A stretch of 64,000 nucleotides of DNA from Tillus elongatus (Eukaryota; Arthropoda; Insecta; Coleoptera; Cleridae), in assembly GCA_964006375.1 (NCBI GenBank), contig OZ023262.1, forward strand, positions 51,595,222-51,659,221, written 5' to 3'. Below the pieces are notes generated by a model that did no database searches, had not been told where the DNA came from, and saw nothing but the letters and a program-made list of their open reading frames with translations. Positions 43,276 to 59,350 of the stretch are shown here, piece after piece. Both the position numbers and the translations under genes were made by a program. The number at the start of each line of letters is the position of its first letter. Position 1 is the first letter of the stretch.

Positions 43276-43914
43276 AAACGCATACCAACGATCCGCCCCC
43301 TTTCTAATTCACTTAAATGTCATCAGTGTCATAAAATTATAAATCGGACCAGTTTTTCCTGGAAAATTTTGGGTTTTCTTTGGGAAAATTTTTGTATCTC
43401 CGAACACAACAAAGCTATGGCGACCAAATTCGGTACTTAGGTTTACACTATTAAAGTTACCCCACATACTAAAATTCAGATATTTAAGTTGAAAGGAAAA
43501 AACATTATAGGCATTTAAAAAAAATTGGCGGCCACCACAGAAATGCGCAAAACCAAAAAATGTTGTGTGGATAATAAAACATATTCTATATTACAGTCAA
43601 ATATTAAGTTTTGTTGAAGCAAAAAGGTCCAGAAATAACAGACACATTGCTTTGAAAATTTTATAGTTTTTCTTCTTAAAATGTCAAAGCCGCGATTCGA
43701 AACGCCAATATTTGCAATTTTTAGACGGAGAACCTGAAATAAATGCGAATTATGTAGAATAAATATCATAGTGAATGTGTTTTACAATGCCTTAAGTTGC
43801 AGCTTTAACCATCATTGGCTTTCATTTTACCAAAATATTTACAGAAAATTCATTTTAAATAGACCCCTTCTCTGGTGATTTGGCAATAGTTTCAGTTACA
43901 GAGTTTGTAGTTTA
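43276..43914. repeat. HP-family internal modules, mixed orientation
   Basis: Contains ATCGGACCAGTTTTTCCTGG, TTTTGTATCTCCGAAC, and on the minus strand the GACATTTTAAG / AATGATGGTTAAAGCTGCAA module related to 7600-7800. No open frame is supported. Confidence 0.5.
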
Positions 43915-44635
<721 letters not shown>

Positions 44636-45956
44636 ACAGGATAACCCCTATGTCGTTTTCTTTCTTTCTTTTTTTTTTTTTTTTGAAACACCCCTTTTAT
44701 TGTAGCATTATGGTTTTTCCCATCTCATTTTAATGCATGCTTTTAAGGAGAAAAATTGATATTGCCCATCTTTTTCAAGTTATTTCAATCGTTTTTAAAC
44801 TTTTTACATTTTAGAGCATATCAAAAATTGTGATAGGGCGTTTTTACTAATGAAAATCGAAGTCCCTTGAAATTGACGCATTTAGGGAGGTTTTTATTTA
44901 TATTATAGATCTAAAACTTGCTGACAGTATCACAAAACATCAAAGTATCTACGCTAAAGGCAATTTTTCCGAAGATATATACAGGATGTTCGTAAATTGA
45001 CCTTGAATTTGGTAGTAGAAAATCACGAAAATATCGCAATTCTCAAACGAAACAGCCTGTATTTATAACATTATTTGAAGGTAAAATGTCTGTTGCACTG
45101 TATTTAAATTCAAAATTTCTGAAGCTTTCAATAATTCGTTTACCTGCAGTTGGTGTTTTTTTCGGTTTTTGTGAATATCGGTTCGCAAATATTTCACAGG
45201 TCCTTGAAATAACTTTATTACATTGCGCTAAAATGACAAATGGATTTAAATAAGTGTCATATTTTAATTTAAACCTCCTGGCATGATTGTTTGGAGCAAC
45301 TGAAAGGCAAGTGACATTAATTTACCACCTCCCTGACAGTTGTATTGTAATAGAAAAATAGAAAGTTGCTAATGTTACGAAAGGTAACGTGTTCTTTTTG
45401 AATAAACATCCTCATACAAAATTTTCCTGCTTTTTAATGCGGAAAAAGCTAAAATAATGAGAATAGGGGCAATCCATTTGAAAAACTCAACTTTCAGTGT
45501 TTTTTTCATCTTAGTTTTGGTACTTCTTTTTCGACACTATTTATCAATAAATTCAATAATTTCATTCAAAGACCGTTAGACTACATCTTCATCTACAAGG
45601 AAAGCAATCCAAAGTTAATAATTATGTCCCCTGTGTGTGAGAGAAAAAGATCAATATCTTCCAGTCGGCAAACGTCAATTTTGACATTAAAGTTCGCATA
45701 CCTCAAGAAGACTTAGGTATATGACATTATTCACAAAAAGTATTCAGAATCTTACGCAGAATCTTAAAATGGCATACTGGGTGTCCAGTTTGAAACAAGG
45801 AAGTAGATATCTACTTCCGGTACTACCAGAAACACCACTAGTCTGAAAATATTTTAGCCAAGTGTCCCCCAATTGCATTAGTCCAGTAGCAAATTTTGAG
45901 TTATTTCCTGATGATGGTTTTCCCATAATCAATTGATGCAGTTCCTAGTGGTTCAC

Positions 45957-45959
<3 letters not shown>
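44636..45959. other. No gene seen
   Basis: Unassigned AT-rich sequence with a C/T-rich run near 44655-44690; no supported domain. Confidence 0.5.

Positions 45960-46046
<87 letters not shown>
45960..46046. repeat. (TA)n microsatellite, 87 bp
   Basis: Perfect TA tract after GGTTCACCTG. Confidence 0.98.
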
Positions 46047-48764
<2,718 letters not shown>

Positions 48765-49033
48765 AGTTTGGACGCAGCAAGTGCGTTATGGTAGCGAATT
48801 TTCGTTTGGAAATCGCACATTTTGACGTTTCAAATCGCGACTGATGTATTAAGAAGAAAAATTTTTAAAATCTTTAAAATCTTTTTTCTGTACTTCTTGG
48901 CCTTTTGGGATCAAGAAAAATTAACGCTTGTATGTAATATTCAATTGGTTTTGTTAACCAAACAAAATATTTGGTTGTTGTGCTTTCCTCAAAGGACCAG
49001 TGGCACCCAATTTTTTAAAAATGCCTATTACTT
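48765..49033 (-). repeat. HP-family 3' part, inverted
   Basis: Hairpin box 48772-48786 and TTATGGTAGCGAATTTTCGT, then TTGACGTTTCAAATCGCGAC and AACCAAACAAAATATTTGG. It abuts the element at 49034 in opposite orientation. Confidence 0.65.
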
Positions 49034-49158
49034 AGTGAATTTTTATTTTAAAATAATTCACCAATAGAGAGGTTTAGATAGTGAGACCTTGCAAAAAGAA
49101 ATTAAAATGAGCGCGAATTTGAACCACTAGAACCCATATCCGGGGCCAGTTTCAATTT

Positions 49159-49234
<76 letters not shown>

Positions 49235-49535
49235 AACCGATAACTCAAAAATAATTAACCGAAACTCGGCCAGTACCTTTCTTTTATTAATGGCTTGAAT
49301 GAGTTCGTTAGCCAGTAAAATCGGACAAGGTTTTCCGGGAAACTTTTGAGTTTTCTTTCGAATTTTTTTCTACCCGAAGATTACAAAGCTATTTTAATAA
49401 AATCCGGGTATATATTTCCTTGGGAAAGAACTTCCTACAAAATTCAACATTCTAAGTTTATAGAAAATTGAGTTATTGAAATTTAAAGCATTTAATGAAA
49501 ATTCACTACCATAACGCACTTGCTGCGCCCAGAAC
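49034..49535 (+). mobile_element. HP-family element, compact full-length copy
   Basis: 5' stem-loop TAGTGAATTTTTATTTTAAA with ATTCACCAATAGAGAGG, GAGCGCGAATTTGAACC, CCATATCCGGGGCCAG, (TA)n 49166-49232, CCAACCGATAACTCAAAAAT, GAATGAGTTCGTTAGCC, then ATGAAAATTCACTACC and the hairpin box 49514-49528. About 500 bp; the best compact reference copy. Confidence 0.82.
49166..49232. repeat. (TA)n microsatellite, 67 bp
   Basis: Perfect TA tract at the standard HP site. Confidence 0.98.
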
Positions 49536-49804
49536 TTTTTTTTTCAAATAGATATCTAAATTTTGGCATGTAGTGTAAATTTGATAGTAAAAACGTGTAT
49601 GCCAAATTTTTTTGTCATAGCTTTGTTATTTTCGGAGATACAAACCCAGAATTTTCCCGGAAAAGCTAGCCCCATTTTACTGGCTAACAAACTTATCCAA
49701 GCCACTTACAAAAGGAAGGTACCTACCAAATGTCATCAAAATCGGCCTATTATTTTTTGAGTTACCGGTACGATATATAAACACAGATCTCCTCGTTAGC
49801 GAAT
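49536..49804 (-). repeat. HP-family fragment, inverted
   Basis: TACTGGCTAACAAACTTATC, AAAATCGGCCTATTATTTTT and GAGTTACCGGTACGATATAT, then a deletion of the 5' half down to CTCGTTAGCGAATTTTTCGT. Confidence 0.6.
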
Positions 49805-51155
49805 TTTTCGTTTTATGATAATGCAGCTGGTGCAGTGCTGTTTCTGTTGAGACTCCTGCTTTGTATGCACGTTGTCCGCAGTGCAGGGGATATGCTTTCA
49901 GCACACGGCCCCTAGTGTGCCGGTCGAGCAGTTTTTCCATTGTTTTAGCAAGAAGGACATGAGACTCATTGGCCTCAGGGACTTTGCCTGGTCTGTTGGA
50001 CGCCCAGGTTTGGGAATGATACAACCTTGGCCAGTCTCCATGCCCTCGGATTATACTCCAGAGCTGGCCCTCATTATTCCATCGAATCCCGGGGATTTGA
50101 ATGGCTTAAAGCTGTTAGTGGCCCATCTAATTTTGCTCCAGTTAACCACCTCTTTAGCGACTGTCTAGTCTACTCTAGATGCCCGCCTGTACGATGCCTC
50201 TATTTCTGAGTGTTTCCAGTTCGGACGTGATTGGTTTATTATGTTGCATCCGGGGAAGTGCGTCCGTAGTAGGACTTCAATAGTTTCCTCCACCGAGCTT
50301 GTAAAGACTCCCGTCGATGTTTAGGGTAGCCTATATGGGTCTGAGTGCTCTTGGATAGGATCTTGTGTAGTCGATCACTCTCGGATGTGCTCTCCACTTC
50401 CTCGCAGTGCCTCCTCCACGACTCCTTCCTGGCGTCTCTCAGTCTTTTGTCGTAGCTTGTTAGGTCATGTCAGTTGAACAGCTTACGAACCTGCGTCCTC
50501 CTTTGCCGGAGGTCCTCGTTTCACCACGGACCTTCCTGGTGGACGCTCTCATTTTCAGTAGGCAGTTGGCGTTATAGGCCGAGGTTATCGCGTCTCGCAC
50601 TTGGGCTGCCGCAATCTCGAGGTCTATTGAATTGTCTATGGTACTCTTCACCCCCCGCAGTTCCCCTGTTAGGTATCCCCTGTAAGCTGCTCAGTCCGCC
50701 TTGCGAGGGTCCTGGTACCATACCGTTTGTCTTTGGACTTTGGCGATTTCGAACCGGATGTATCTGTGGTCTGAGCTACTCACTTCCCCAGACACAGCCC
50801 AGTTCTTAACAAAGTCACTCAGAAACTGGATGGAAAACTATTAGATCTAAGACTCCCTCACGCCGTGTTGTGACGAAGGTCGGTTTATTACCTCTATTTA
50901 ATATGTCTAAATTAAATTTCATAAAGATTTGTATAAAAGTGACTCACCTCTAGAGTTTGTGTCTGAGCTTCCCCACAAGTCATGGTGCGCGTTCGCATCC
51001 ATGCCGACGATGGTCTGCCATCCACCTGCTCTTCCTTGGGTGGAGGAGGGTCCGTGCTGTCCCCTGGTAGATAGGCCGATCCGTTAGTAATGTAATTGTA
51101 ACGGTTACTTTGTTTACAAATATCTGTTAACGCTGAATCAACGACATCTTCCAAT
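49805..51155 (-). pseudogene. LINE ORF2 relic (LOA/R1/Jockey-type), endonuclease to RT fingers
   Basis: The minus strand reads VGMDANAHHDLWGSSDTNSR, NKPTFVTTRREGVLDLIVF, GEVSSSDHRYIRFEI (endonuclease active-site blocks). A linker follows (AAAQVRDAITSAYNANC), then FKPFKSPGFDGI at the start of RT, and LLAKTMEKLLDRHTRGRVL then YKAGVSTETALHQL. The catalytic FADD region is missing, so it ends inside the RT fingers. Frameshifts and stops occur throughout. Confidence 0.78.
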
Positions 51156-52293
51156 GACCGTTAATATATTTTTCCTAGGAGATGCGGATTGGGCGAAGAG
51201 GAACAATGAAATGGCCCGCAAGGTCGCATATTTAAATACTTTAGACTTTTTTTGTGGAGTAACCTGAAAAATAAAATTCACACTACACTGCGTAGATGAT
51301 TTACGCCAACGCGGCATCGCCAAATGTTAACAAATTTTACCATAAATGTTTCGTAACGTTCTAAACCGCTTTGAGTAAAACTTGAATTATTTTACGGAAG
51401 CTGGAGGTCAACTTTTAGAACATTTAATACATTAGAACACTGTTAAAATGTAATAAAAGATAATGCAAGGAAATTGTTTGTTTTGGCTGGCACACAACAC
51501 GTTGAATTTTTTTTAAATCAAAAAGTAGCGAACCGATTTTCAAAAATTGGTACCTTTAAAGAAAGAATTTGATTAGATTCAAAAGTAAGTGTCACTCAAT
51601 ACCTCTTTCCAGTTTCAGGGATGAAATTGACCCCTGCAAGTGGGAACAACTGACGGGTTGAAAATATCGGCAAAACGTGTCCCCCTCAAAGAAAAATTTA
51701 CGTGTGCCAGCGATTTTTTTAAATACTGGGCAATATGAAATTTCGAGTCTGTTTCGTGTTCGCTGCGCCGCTTTGTATATATTAGGGCATCAAAAAATCA
51801 TTAGAGGACGTCGCGATCAAAACTGACCTGGACAGTTGGATCCCATGTACTAAGACGTTAAGAACCTCCGTTTAAGATCTACTAATCTCTGATTATTTTC
51901 AATTTCTAACTGGTTAAATTGTTCATATATTATCAATAAAAAATTATTTAGGTTTAAGGTGAGTCATATGTTAGCGATATGTCAGTTTAAACGACAAAAA
52001 ACATAAACACCTCCGTTAAAGGAAAACATTTTTATTTCCTCTGATAACAGCACATGGGAAAACATTTTTATTAGCATACCATGAAGGTGAACGCAAACAT
52101 TTGAATTTCAATTTCATTAGCGACATAAAATATGACAGGAATAATATAACAACCTGGCCGTAAACAGGGGGTGACTGTACTTTAGCCGCGCGAACGGGGT
52201 AAACAAAGAGACCGAGTTTACTGCACCCAGCTTACCTGAGAGCGAAAGTAAACAGCAGATAATCACAAGTATATTCAAAATACGCACAAACAC

Positions 52294-52296
<3 letters not shown>
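51156..52296. other. Unassigned; contains a diverged copy of the 330-bp repeat
   Basis: About 51640-51785 resembles the 3' part of the repeats at 1341 and 2977 (AACGTGTCCCCCTCAA, CAGCGATTTTTTT, TCTGTTTCGTGTTCGCTGCG). No gene is seen. Confidence 0.5.

Positions 52297-52374
<78 letters not shown>
52297..52374. repeat. (TA)n microsatellite, 78 bp
   Basis: Perfect TA tract after CACATG. Confidence 0.98.
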
Positions 52375-52377
<3 letters not shown>

Positions 52378-52504
52378 TTGAAACAGGGTGTAACATGCAC
52401 AGCAGCCCAGGTATATTAAATTAGATAATAAAACAAAGCTAAGATCATGGAGAAAATAAAGAATTTCTAAGTACATATTCAAAGAAGGTTTAATAAATAT
52501 TAAT

Positions 52505-52972
52505 ATTTCGGGGCGCAGCAAGTGCGTTATGGAAGCGAATTTTCATTAGATGCTTCAGATTTGTATAACTCAATTTTCTATAAACCTAGAAAGTTGAATT
52601 TTGACGAAATTTCATCAAAATAACTTTGCTCTTTTTTGAGATACAATTTTTTTTCGGAAAAATCTTTTTTTTTAAGAAAAACTCGTGCGAGAAGGCTAGC
52701 TAACTAACTTATCCAAGCTATTATTAAAAGAAAGATTCCTGGCGAGTTTCATCAAAATCCGTAATCACTTTTTGAGTCATATGAAGTCTCATTCCAGTTC
52801 CTCTGATACTTGCATAAATATATCTTTTTTAAAAATCTTCTTATATATTTTTGGGGAAAAAGAATGTCCGTTATGGCTGATATACGAACTCGTCTTCGGT
52901 GTTAATACAATAAAGATATGTGCCAAGTTTCGTTCAAATCAGATAAGTATTTTTTGAGTTGCGCTCAGATAC

Positions 52973-52976
<4 letters not shown>
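52505..52976 (-). mobile_element. HP-family element, 3' part up to (TA)n
   Basis: Hairpin box 52513-52527, TATGGAAGCGAATTTTCATT, ACTCAATTTTCTATAAACC, AGCTAACTAACTTATCCAAG and TTTTTGAGTTGCGCTCAGAT, then (TA)n. The expected 5' half is not on the other side of (TA)n. A possible remnant (TTCATAATGAATATTCACTA) lies near 55410, beyond the LINE relic. Confidence 0.65.

Positions 52977-53052
<76 letters not shown>
52977..53052. repeat. (TA)n microsatellite, 76 bp
   Basis: Abuts the 3' side of the LINE relic at 53053. Confidence 0.97.
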
Positions 53053-53055
<3 letters not shown>

Positions 53056-55345
53056 ATACAAATACTCAACGGAAATTATCCCAAATTAAGAGTATGAATA
53101 CAATATAAAATACATAGCATACACTAGAAAAATTAACATCGTAAAAGTACTACTAATTACCAGGCAGCGATGCAACGTGTCTTAGCTCAGACTCACCACA
53201 ACACAATATGTCTATTGACTGATGCACGCTGTTATAAATGGTGCACGATCTATAAATCGGTGAGTTAAGCCTAAGATTGGTCCTAGGTGGCGGTAGATAA
53301 AAGAAATCGTGTCTTCTAGAGTTGACTCTAGGGGTGTGAAAAAGCAGAGTGCGCAAAAGTTCAGGACAGACGATCCTACTGTGCAGTAAATTATATATCA
53401 GGGAGAGAGCAGAATAAATACGCCTAGCCTGCAGAGATTCCAATGAGAACCTCGACAGTAAATCGGCCTGTGGTGTACCAGCAGCGGAATACATCCGACC
53501 GCTCTGTATGCAAGGAACTTTACAAATCTCCTTTGGACACTCTCAAGAGCCCCTATATGGACGTCATACAGAGGAGACCACACCACACAGGCATATTCCA
53601 GATGCGGCCGCACATAGGCACCGAACAGGAGCCTCAAAGTGTCCGCATTATGAAAGAAACCGGAATTACGAATAAGAAATCCAAGTGTCCTCGATGCCCT
53701 AGCAATAGCATGTTCATAGTTCGCCACGAACGAGAGTTTCGAGTCAAAGACAACACCCAAGTTTTTAAAGGTTACAGGTCTTAGAAGAGGCTGTCCACCT
53801 ATGGAGAATGGGATTTCGATTACACGGCGGTTGAGCGTATAAGACTTTACAATACATTTTTTAATATTCAGTGGGAGGTTGTTAATGGAGCACGAGTGTT
53901 GAACTCTGCGCAAACAGCCCTCAAGCACCAAACAATCGCAGAGACCAGCAACGGATGAGAAGATTTTTACATCATCCGCATACAGAAGATGGGGTAAGTC
54001 GATAACATCCGAAATATCATTAATGAATAGATTGAACAGCAAGGGTCCCAGAACAGATCCCTGAGGAACACCTGTTCAGCCAAGACCCCCACGGACTGAC
54101 ACCTATGATAGTGGACAACACTAACTCGATCACGAAGATATGATTCCATAAACTTCAGCAAGTTCGGTGAGAAATTCATGTTATCCAGTTTCCTCAAAAG
54201 AATATCGTGATTTAATATATCAAAGGCCCTGGAGAGGTCCAGGTAGATAACATCCGTCTGCGACCCGTTGTCCATGGCAGCAGATATATATTCAGTTATG
54301 CTGATTAAGTTAGTGGTCGTGGAGCGGCCCCTCACGAATCCATGCTGAGCGCTGCTAATCACATTTTTTACCGCAAACGAAATTATCTCATGCAGGATAA
54401 TCTCAAGCACTTTCGCAAAGTTGTCCATTATAGCAATTTGTCTATGTCTATGGTTCTCAATCAACGTAGAATCACCTCCTTTTGCAACAGGTATTGACTT
54501 CGCCTCCTTCCAGGTGCTATGAAATACAGAAGACCCCAGCGATATATTGAATAGTATAGTCATGGTTGAACAAGTATGTGAGCACAATCCCTGACTAGAA
54601 AAGTTGGAATTTCGTCAGGGCCCGATGTGTGCTTCGGTTTGATCTTAAGCAACGCGCTTAAGACCTGTTCTTCCGAAACTCGTTTGATATCCAAGGCAGT
54701 CCCACCACTGTAACAGGGAGCGCAGACCACTAAAACGCCGCTAGACGCATCCGAGCATGAGCCCTGAAAAAACTCAGCAAAGGCATTCACTGCATCTGCA
54801 TCTCTCGCAACAACCTCCCCCTATACGAGAGCGTAGACGGACCAGATTGACCTTTGAGGTTGGCATACCTCCAGAAGCTAGCCAGATCAACGCGGATATT
54901 TCTGTCCACCATCTCCTCATAAAGCGACTGTTTAGTTGCAAACAAGACCCTGACACGTCTTCTAAGTCCCCTGAATATCTCATAGTCCGCAAGATGATTT
55001 GAACGCTTAAATCATTTCCAGGCCTGAAATTTTCTTCTTGTGTAACTAATGAGTTGAGAGTCAAACCAGGGTGGATAGCGGCGGCGCACTCCTGAACATG
55101 CCATGGGTACGTAGAGTTCAATGATTGAGTACAACAAAGCATAGGACCTGTGTCAGGCTTCGTCCACATTTGATAACTGGGCAAGTGAAGTCCAGTCAAC
55201 TGAAGAGAGGTGGTTATATAAACCAGTAAAATTGGCTTTGCGAAAGGAGTATCGAAAGGATGTAGGTATGTTCACAGTGTGTTTGTTCATCGGACGTTCA
55301 ATTGTGAGTGTTATCTCAAGCGCGGGATGATGACCATCCCCAATG
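53053..55345 (-). pseudogene. 5'-truncated LINE ORF2 relic (CR1/Jockey-type)
   Basis: The minus strand runs from the endonuclease end (LYNHLSSVDWTSLAQLSNVD near 55200) through a linker (RRWWTEI and related frames) to RT: ALLKIKPKHTSGPDEIPTFL, SSAQHGFVRGRSTTTNLISI, YLDLSRAFDILNHDILLRKL. A frame change near 54060 at the VPQG-type motif leads to LLFNLFINDISDVIDLPHLL, YADDVKIFSS, FKNLGVVFDSKLSF and RPHLEYACVVWSPLYDVHIG. The C-terminus ends near 53155. There is no RNase H. The frame is relatively well kept but has several shifts. The 3' end meets (TA)n. Confidence 0.85.
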
Positions 55346-55984
55346 AAATGAAAAGATACAGAGAGTCATGGTTGCGACGACAAGGCAAGGTCGCTTGTAG
55401 ATTGAGATTATTCATAATGAATATTCACTAGTAAATTCGGCACACACAACTGTAGTGTATATAATACCCAGGAAAGGTTCACAAAATGAAAGAGGATTAA
55501 TACATCCCCACTTACATTCCAATACGGACCTTTTTGTTCTCCCCAATAAGGGTAGGCCTATAGAATAGAGCTCAATGTGCCAATGCCGAGTCAGCTTTCC
55601 AGTAATCTCACTTCACTTGCGGAATACAATAAATAGAGTGATGTTCTGGAAGACGGAAACGACTGCGGATGTTTGGAGAAATATAAAATATAATGGGATG
55701 CCTAGATTTCATCCTCAACGAACAACGACATAATTGAAATTTGCTTGGGAGCCTTTTTTGTATGCTTGTCCTCACTTGCAACGAGATAAGAAGCTTTAAA
55801 AGGGGAAGGGACAAATGCGTAGCAAGGAACTAAGCTCGAAGAACATTATTTTCAACTAAGTTGTTACTACGTAAGAAAGTTTCTGTCAAAGATAAATGGA
55901 ACTAAGATTGTTTGAGTTTTACACTGAGCTTACACTAGATAACACCCTTTTTGTGGTGGAGCTCTATCTGTGACTTTTTAAAAA
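55346..55984. other. No gene seen
   Basis: Unassigned; a possible HP terminal remnant near 55400-55435. A short basic open frame on the minus strand (55608-55814) has no recognisable domain. Confidence 0.5.
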
Positions 55985-56399
55985 TAAGTCTGGACGCAGC
56001 AAGTGCGTTATGGTAGCGATTTTTTTTAAAAATATTTTTAATAGCAAATGTCTTTCTTGATGAAAGCAGGCATCAAACTTGGTTGCCTCTATAGTAGAAA
56101 CAATGTACCATATTTCGTCGAAATAACTTTATTGTTTGAAAATATATAAACATTTTTCAAAAGTCTGGATGCAGCAAGTGTGTTATGGAAATGAATTTCC
56201 ATAAAAATGCTTTTAATAGCAAATGCGAGCAGCCATTAATTGATTACCGGTATACCCTATGTAGTAGAAACAAATGTACTAAATTTTATCAAAATTACTT
56301 ATGGTTTGAAAATATACAAAAATTTTCCGAAAATAAACTTAAAAGCTTACGTTAATAGCAAATTGAGTTATTGAAATTTTTGAAATTTGAAGGATTTAA
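55985..56399 (-). repeat. HP-family 3' ends in tandem
   Basis: Hairpin boxes at 55994-56008 and 56169-56183 in the same orientation, each followed by sequence with AGCAGGCATCAA or AGCAGCCATTAA and TAGTAGAAACAA. Confidence 0.65.
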
Positions 56400-56838
56400 T
56401 GAAAATTCGGTAAATTTGCAGATTAGCTCCCGAACGCTTTTCAAAAAACTGTTTTCAGAAACCTGCCTAGAATGCCCCCCCCCCTGGATCCAAAAACCCC
56501 AAGAAAAATGTCTTGTTTACACCCCCCAAGGAAGTTACGGGACTGGGAGTGAATAGGGGTGCTGGGCGGGGTAGGCAGGGTTTAAGCGGGATATGGCTTC
56601 AAGATGTGAAAAAGATAGCTTTCAAGCCCTTTTTATTCGAATTTTCTGCTCATATTTCCTTTTTACTACCTACCCCACCCAGCACCCCTACTCACTCCTA
56701 GTCCCCTAACTTCCTTGAGGGCTGTGAACAAGAAATTTTTCTTGGGGTTTATGGACCCAGGGGGGGGGACTAGGCAGGTTTTTGAAAACAGTTTTTTGAA
56801 AAGCGTTCGGGAGCTAAACTGCAAATTTACCGAAAATT
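56400..56838. repeat. Large palindrome, arms about 170 bp
   Basis: Left arm 56400-56573 and right arm 56671-56838 are inverted copies separated by about 97 bp. Shared blocks are TAGCTCCCGAACGCTTTTCA, a C11/G9 homopolymer next to CTGGATCC/GGACCC, and CCAAGGAAGTTACGGGACT. The arms are mostly matched with scattered differences. Confidence 0.88.
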
Positions 56839-57470
56839 AGCTACCAAAACGCACTTACTGCGTCTAGATTTTTTTCTTACAAACGCATCATATTTCGATA
56901 AAAAATGCAAAACGCATTAACGAATTTGTTCTACGAAAATTAGCTAAAAAAAATTATACACCCCTACTCACTCCTGGTCCCGTAACTTCCTTGGAGGGTG
57001 TGAACAAGAATTTTTTCTTGGGGTTTGTGGATCCAGGGGGGGGGGTGGCCTAGGCAGGTTTCTGAAAACAGTTTTTTGAAAAGCGTTCGGGAGCTAAACT
57101 GCAAGTTTACCGAAAATTCGTTACCAAAACGCACTTACTGCGTCTAGATTTTTTTCTTACAAATGCATCATATTTCGATAAAAAAATGCAAAAACGCATT
57201 AACGAATTTGTTCTACGAAAATTAGATTAAAAAAATTATACACGCCTACTCACTCCTGGTCCGTAACTTCCTTGGGGGGTGTGAACAAGAAATTTTTCCT
57301 GGGGTTTGTGGATCCAGGGGGGGGGGGTTAGGCAGGTTTCTCAAACAGTTTTTTGAAAAGAGTTTAGGAGCTAAACTGCAAATTTACCGAAAATTCGCTA
57401 CCAAAACGCACTTACTGCGTCCAGATTTTTTTCTTACAAACGCATCACATTTCAATTTTCAACAAAAGTT
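56683..57470 (+). repeat. Three tandem units of about 280 bp with G-tracts and HP ends
   Basis: Units begin at 56683, 56959 and 57241 (CACCCCTACTCACTCCT). Each includes a G9-G11 run, TTTTTTGAAAAGCGTTCGGG (diverged in unit 3) and a minus-strand hairpin box (56849-56863, 57129-57143, 57406-57420). Unit length varies by a few bases. Confidence 0.88.
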
Positions 57471-57539
57471 CCTTAACCCTAGCGCCGCCACTGATTTATG
57501 GCCCTCTGTTTGCGCTCTGTCTTTGATACACATAAATAT

Positions 57540-58045
57540 TTCATTGTGCCAAATGATCCTCCAAAACGTGTCGATTTCTAGGAGATGATCTTCATGCGTA
57601 AACAAGAAGCTCCAAATTTTCTAAAGAAAATTATTTGGACCGACGAAAGTGAATTTGCCAGCGAAGGCATATATAATCAGAGGAATTAACATTACTGGGC
57701 CGCAGAAAATCCGCACTTTGTTGGAGAAATATGGTTTTAACACAAACGTGACTTCAATGTCTTCTGTTTGATGATGAACACCAAATAAGATCCCGCTCTT
57801 ACGAAGAGAATATAAATTCAGGTAAATATCTTGGAATATTATGCACCACAGTATCTGACTTCCTCGACGACTTCTGAAACTGCGAGATTATTGGTATAGG
57901 TTAGATGGTTCACCAGCCCACTGCACAAATCAAATTACAAATGAACTTTCGCTCCTGTGAGATGGAAGCAGCAAATACATCATGTTCTGACACAAGTCCT
58001 ACATTGTCTGAGAGTTGGAGGAGGACGCTTTAAGAAATTTTATTA
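57540..58045 (+). pseudogene. Mariner/Tc1-type transposase relic
   Basis: The plus strand reads FLKKIIWTDESEFASEG then YNQRN and HYWAAENPHFVGEIWF (first catalytic Asp in TDES), then HKRDFNVFCLMMN. After shifts it reads YRLDGSPAHCTNQI (second catalytic Asp in the DGSPAH motif). Stops are frequent and the N-terminal HTH is missing. The YW-ENPH and LDG-PAH patterns point to the arthropod DUF4817/DDE_3 group. Confidence 0.7.
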
Positions 58046-58462
58046 TTGACCTTTACTTTTGTGTTTATTTTTTTTTGTTTCATTTGAGAATATAGATTGG
58101 ATAATTCTGCAGTTTATGGGATTTTTTATTTTTTTTTTAGAATGATGCTTAGCACGACGTATAATAGGCAAAAAGAAAAAAATTGTGTTGAAACACCCCC
58201 CCCCCTAAAAGTTACGGGCCCAGAATGGCCAGGGGTACTGGGGGATCGAAAGAGGGAAATAAAGAATGAATATCGCTCAAAAACAGCTTACTTCGACTTC
58301 TATAAGCAGCCTTTTTCCATTTTGCATCACCTTTTTCTCTGAATAATGTTCTCTCCCTTCCAGCACTTTTATTTACTCCAGGTACCCCAGCTTGTTCGGG
58401 GGTTGAAGGGACAACATTTTTCTGGTCATGTATTGGCAAAACACTCTACCAAGCAGGCCTGA
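58046..58462. other. No gene; C-run and repeat-like sequence
   Basis: Contains a C13 run near 58194-58206 followed by CTAAAAGTTACGGGCCC and, near 58375-58400, ACTCCAGGTACCCCAGCTTG. The style echoes the G/C-tract module at 56.4-57.4 kb, but similarity is weak. Confidence 0.4.
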
Positions 58463-58560
58463 ACGACCTGACCTGATCTGACCTTACCTGACTTGACCTG
58501 AATGGAGCTCACCTGACCTGACCTGACCCAACCCGACGTAATCCAGTCTGACCTGACCAA
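58463..58560 (+). repeat. Pentanucleotide-like minisatellite (CCTGA)n
   Basis: Many ACCTG/CCTGA units with changes (CCTGATC, CTTGACC), ending AGTCTGACCTGACC. Confidence 0.9.
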
Positions 58561-58794
58561 AAAACATTGGAGGCATCCGAAGAGAACAGAAAAGAATAAA
58601 CGAATTTACACAACATAAACTTTGTATCATAGTGCATATAAGATGAAATTCATCGATCAGCAGTCGATTTATCTAAAACCAAAATGAAAACTAAAATTAA
58701 GATCATAACCACTTATGAACGTAACACAAATTTCCGATTTCTATCTATTTTGGTTCACTATATACTTCTAAATTGCCATCCAGTTTGGCCAATC

Positions 58795-59336
<542 letters not shown>

Positions 59337-59350
59337 CCCTTGTCCCTCGA
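59337..59350 (-). promoter_or_regulatory. Polypurine tract
   Basis: Minus strand GAGGGACAAGGG immediately before the predicted LTR start; second-strand priming site. Confidence 0.6.
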
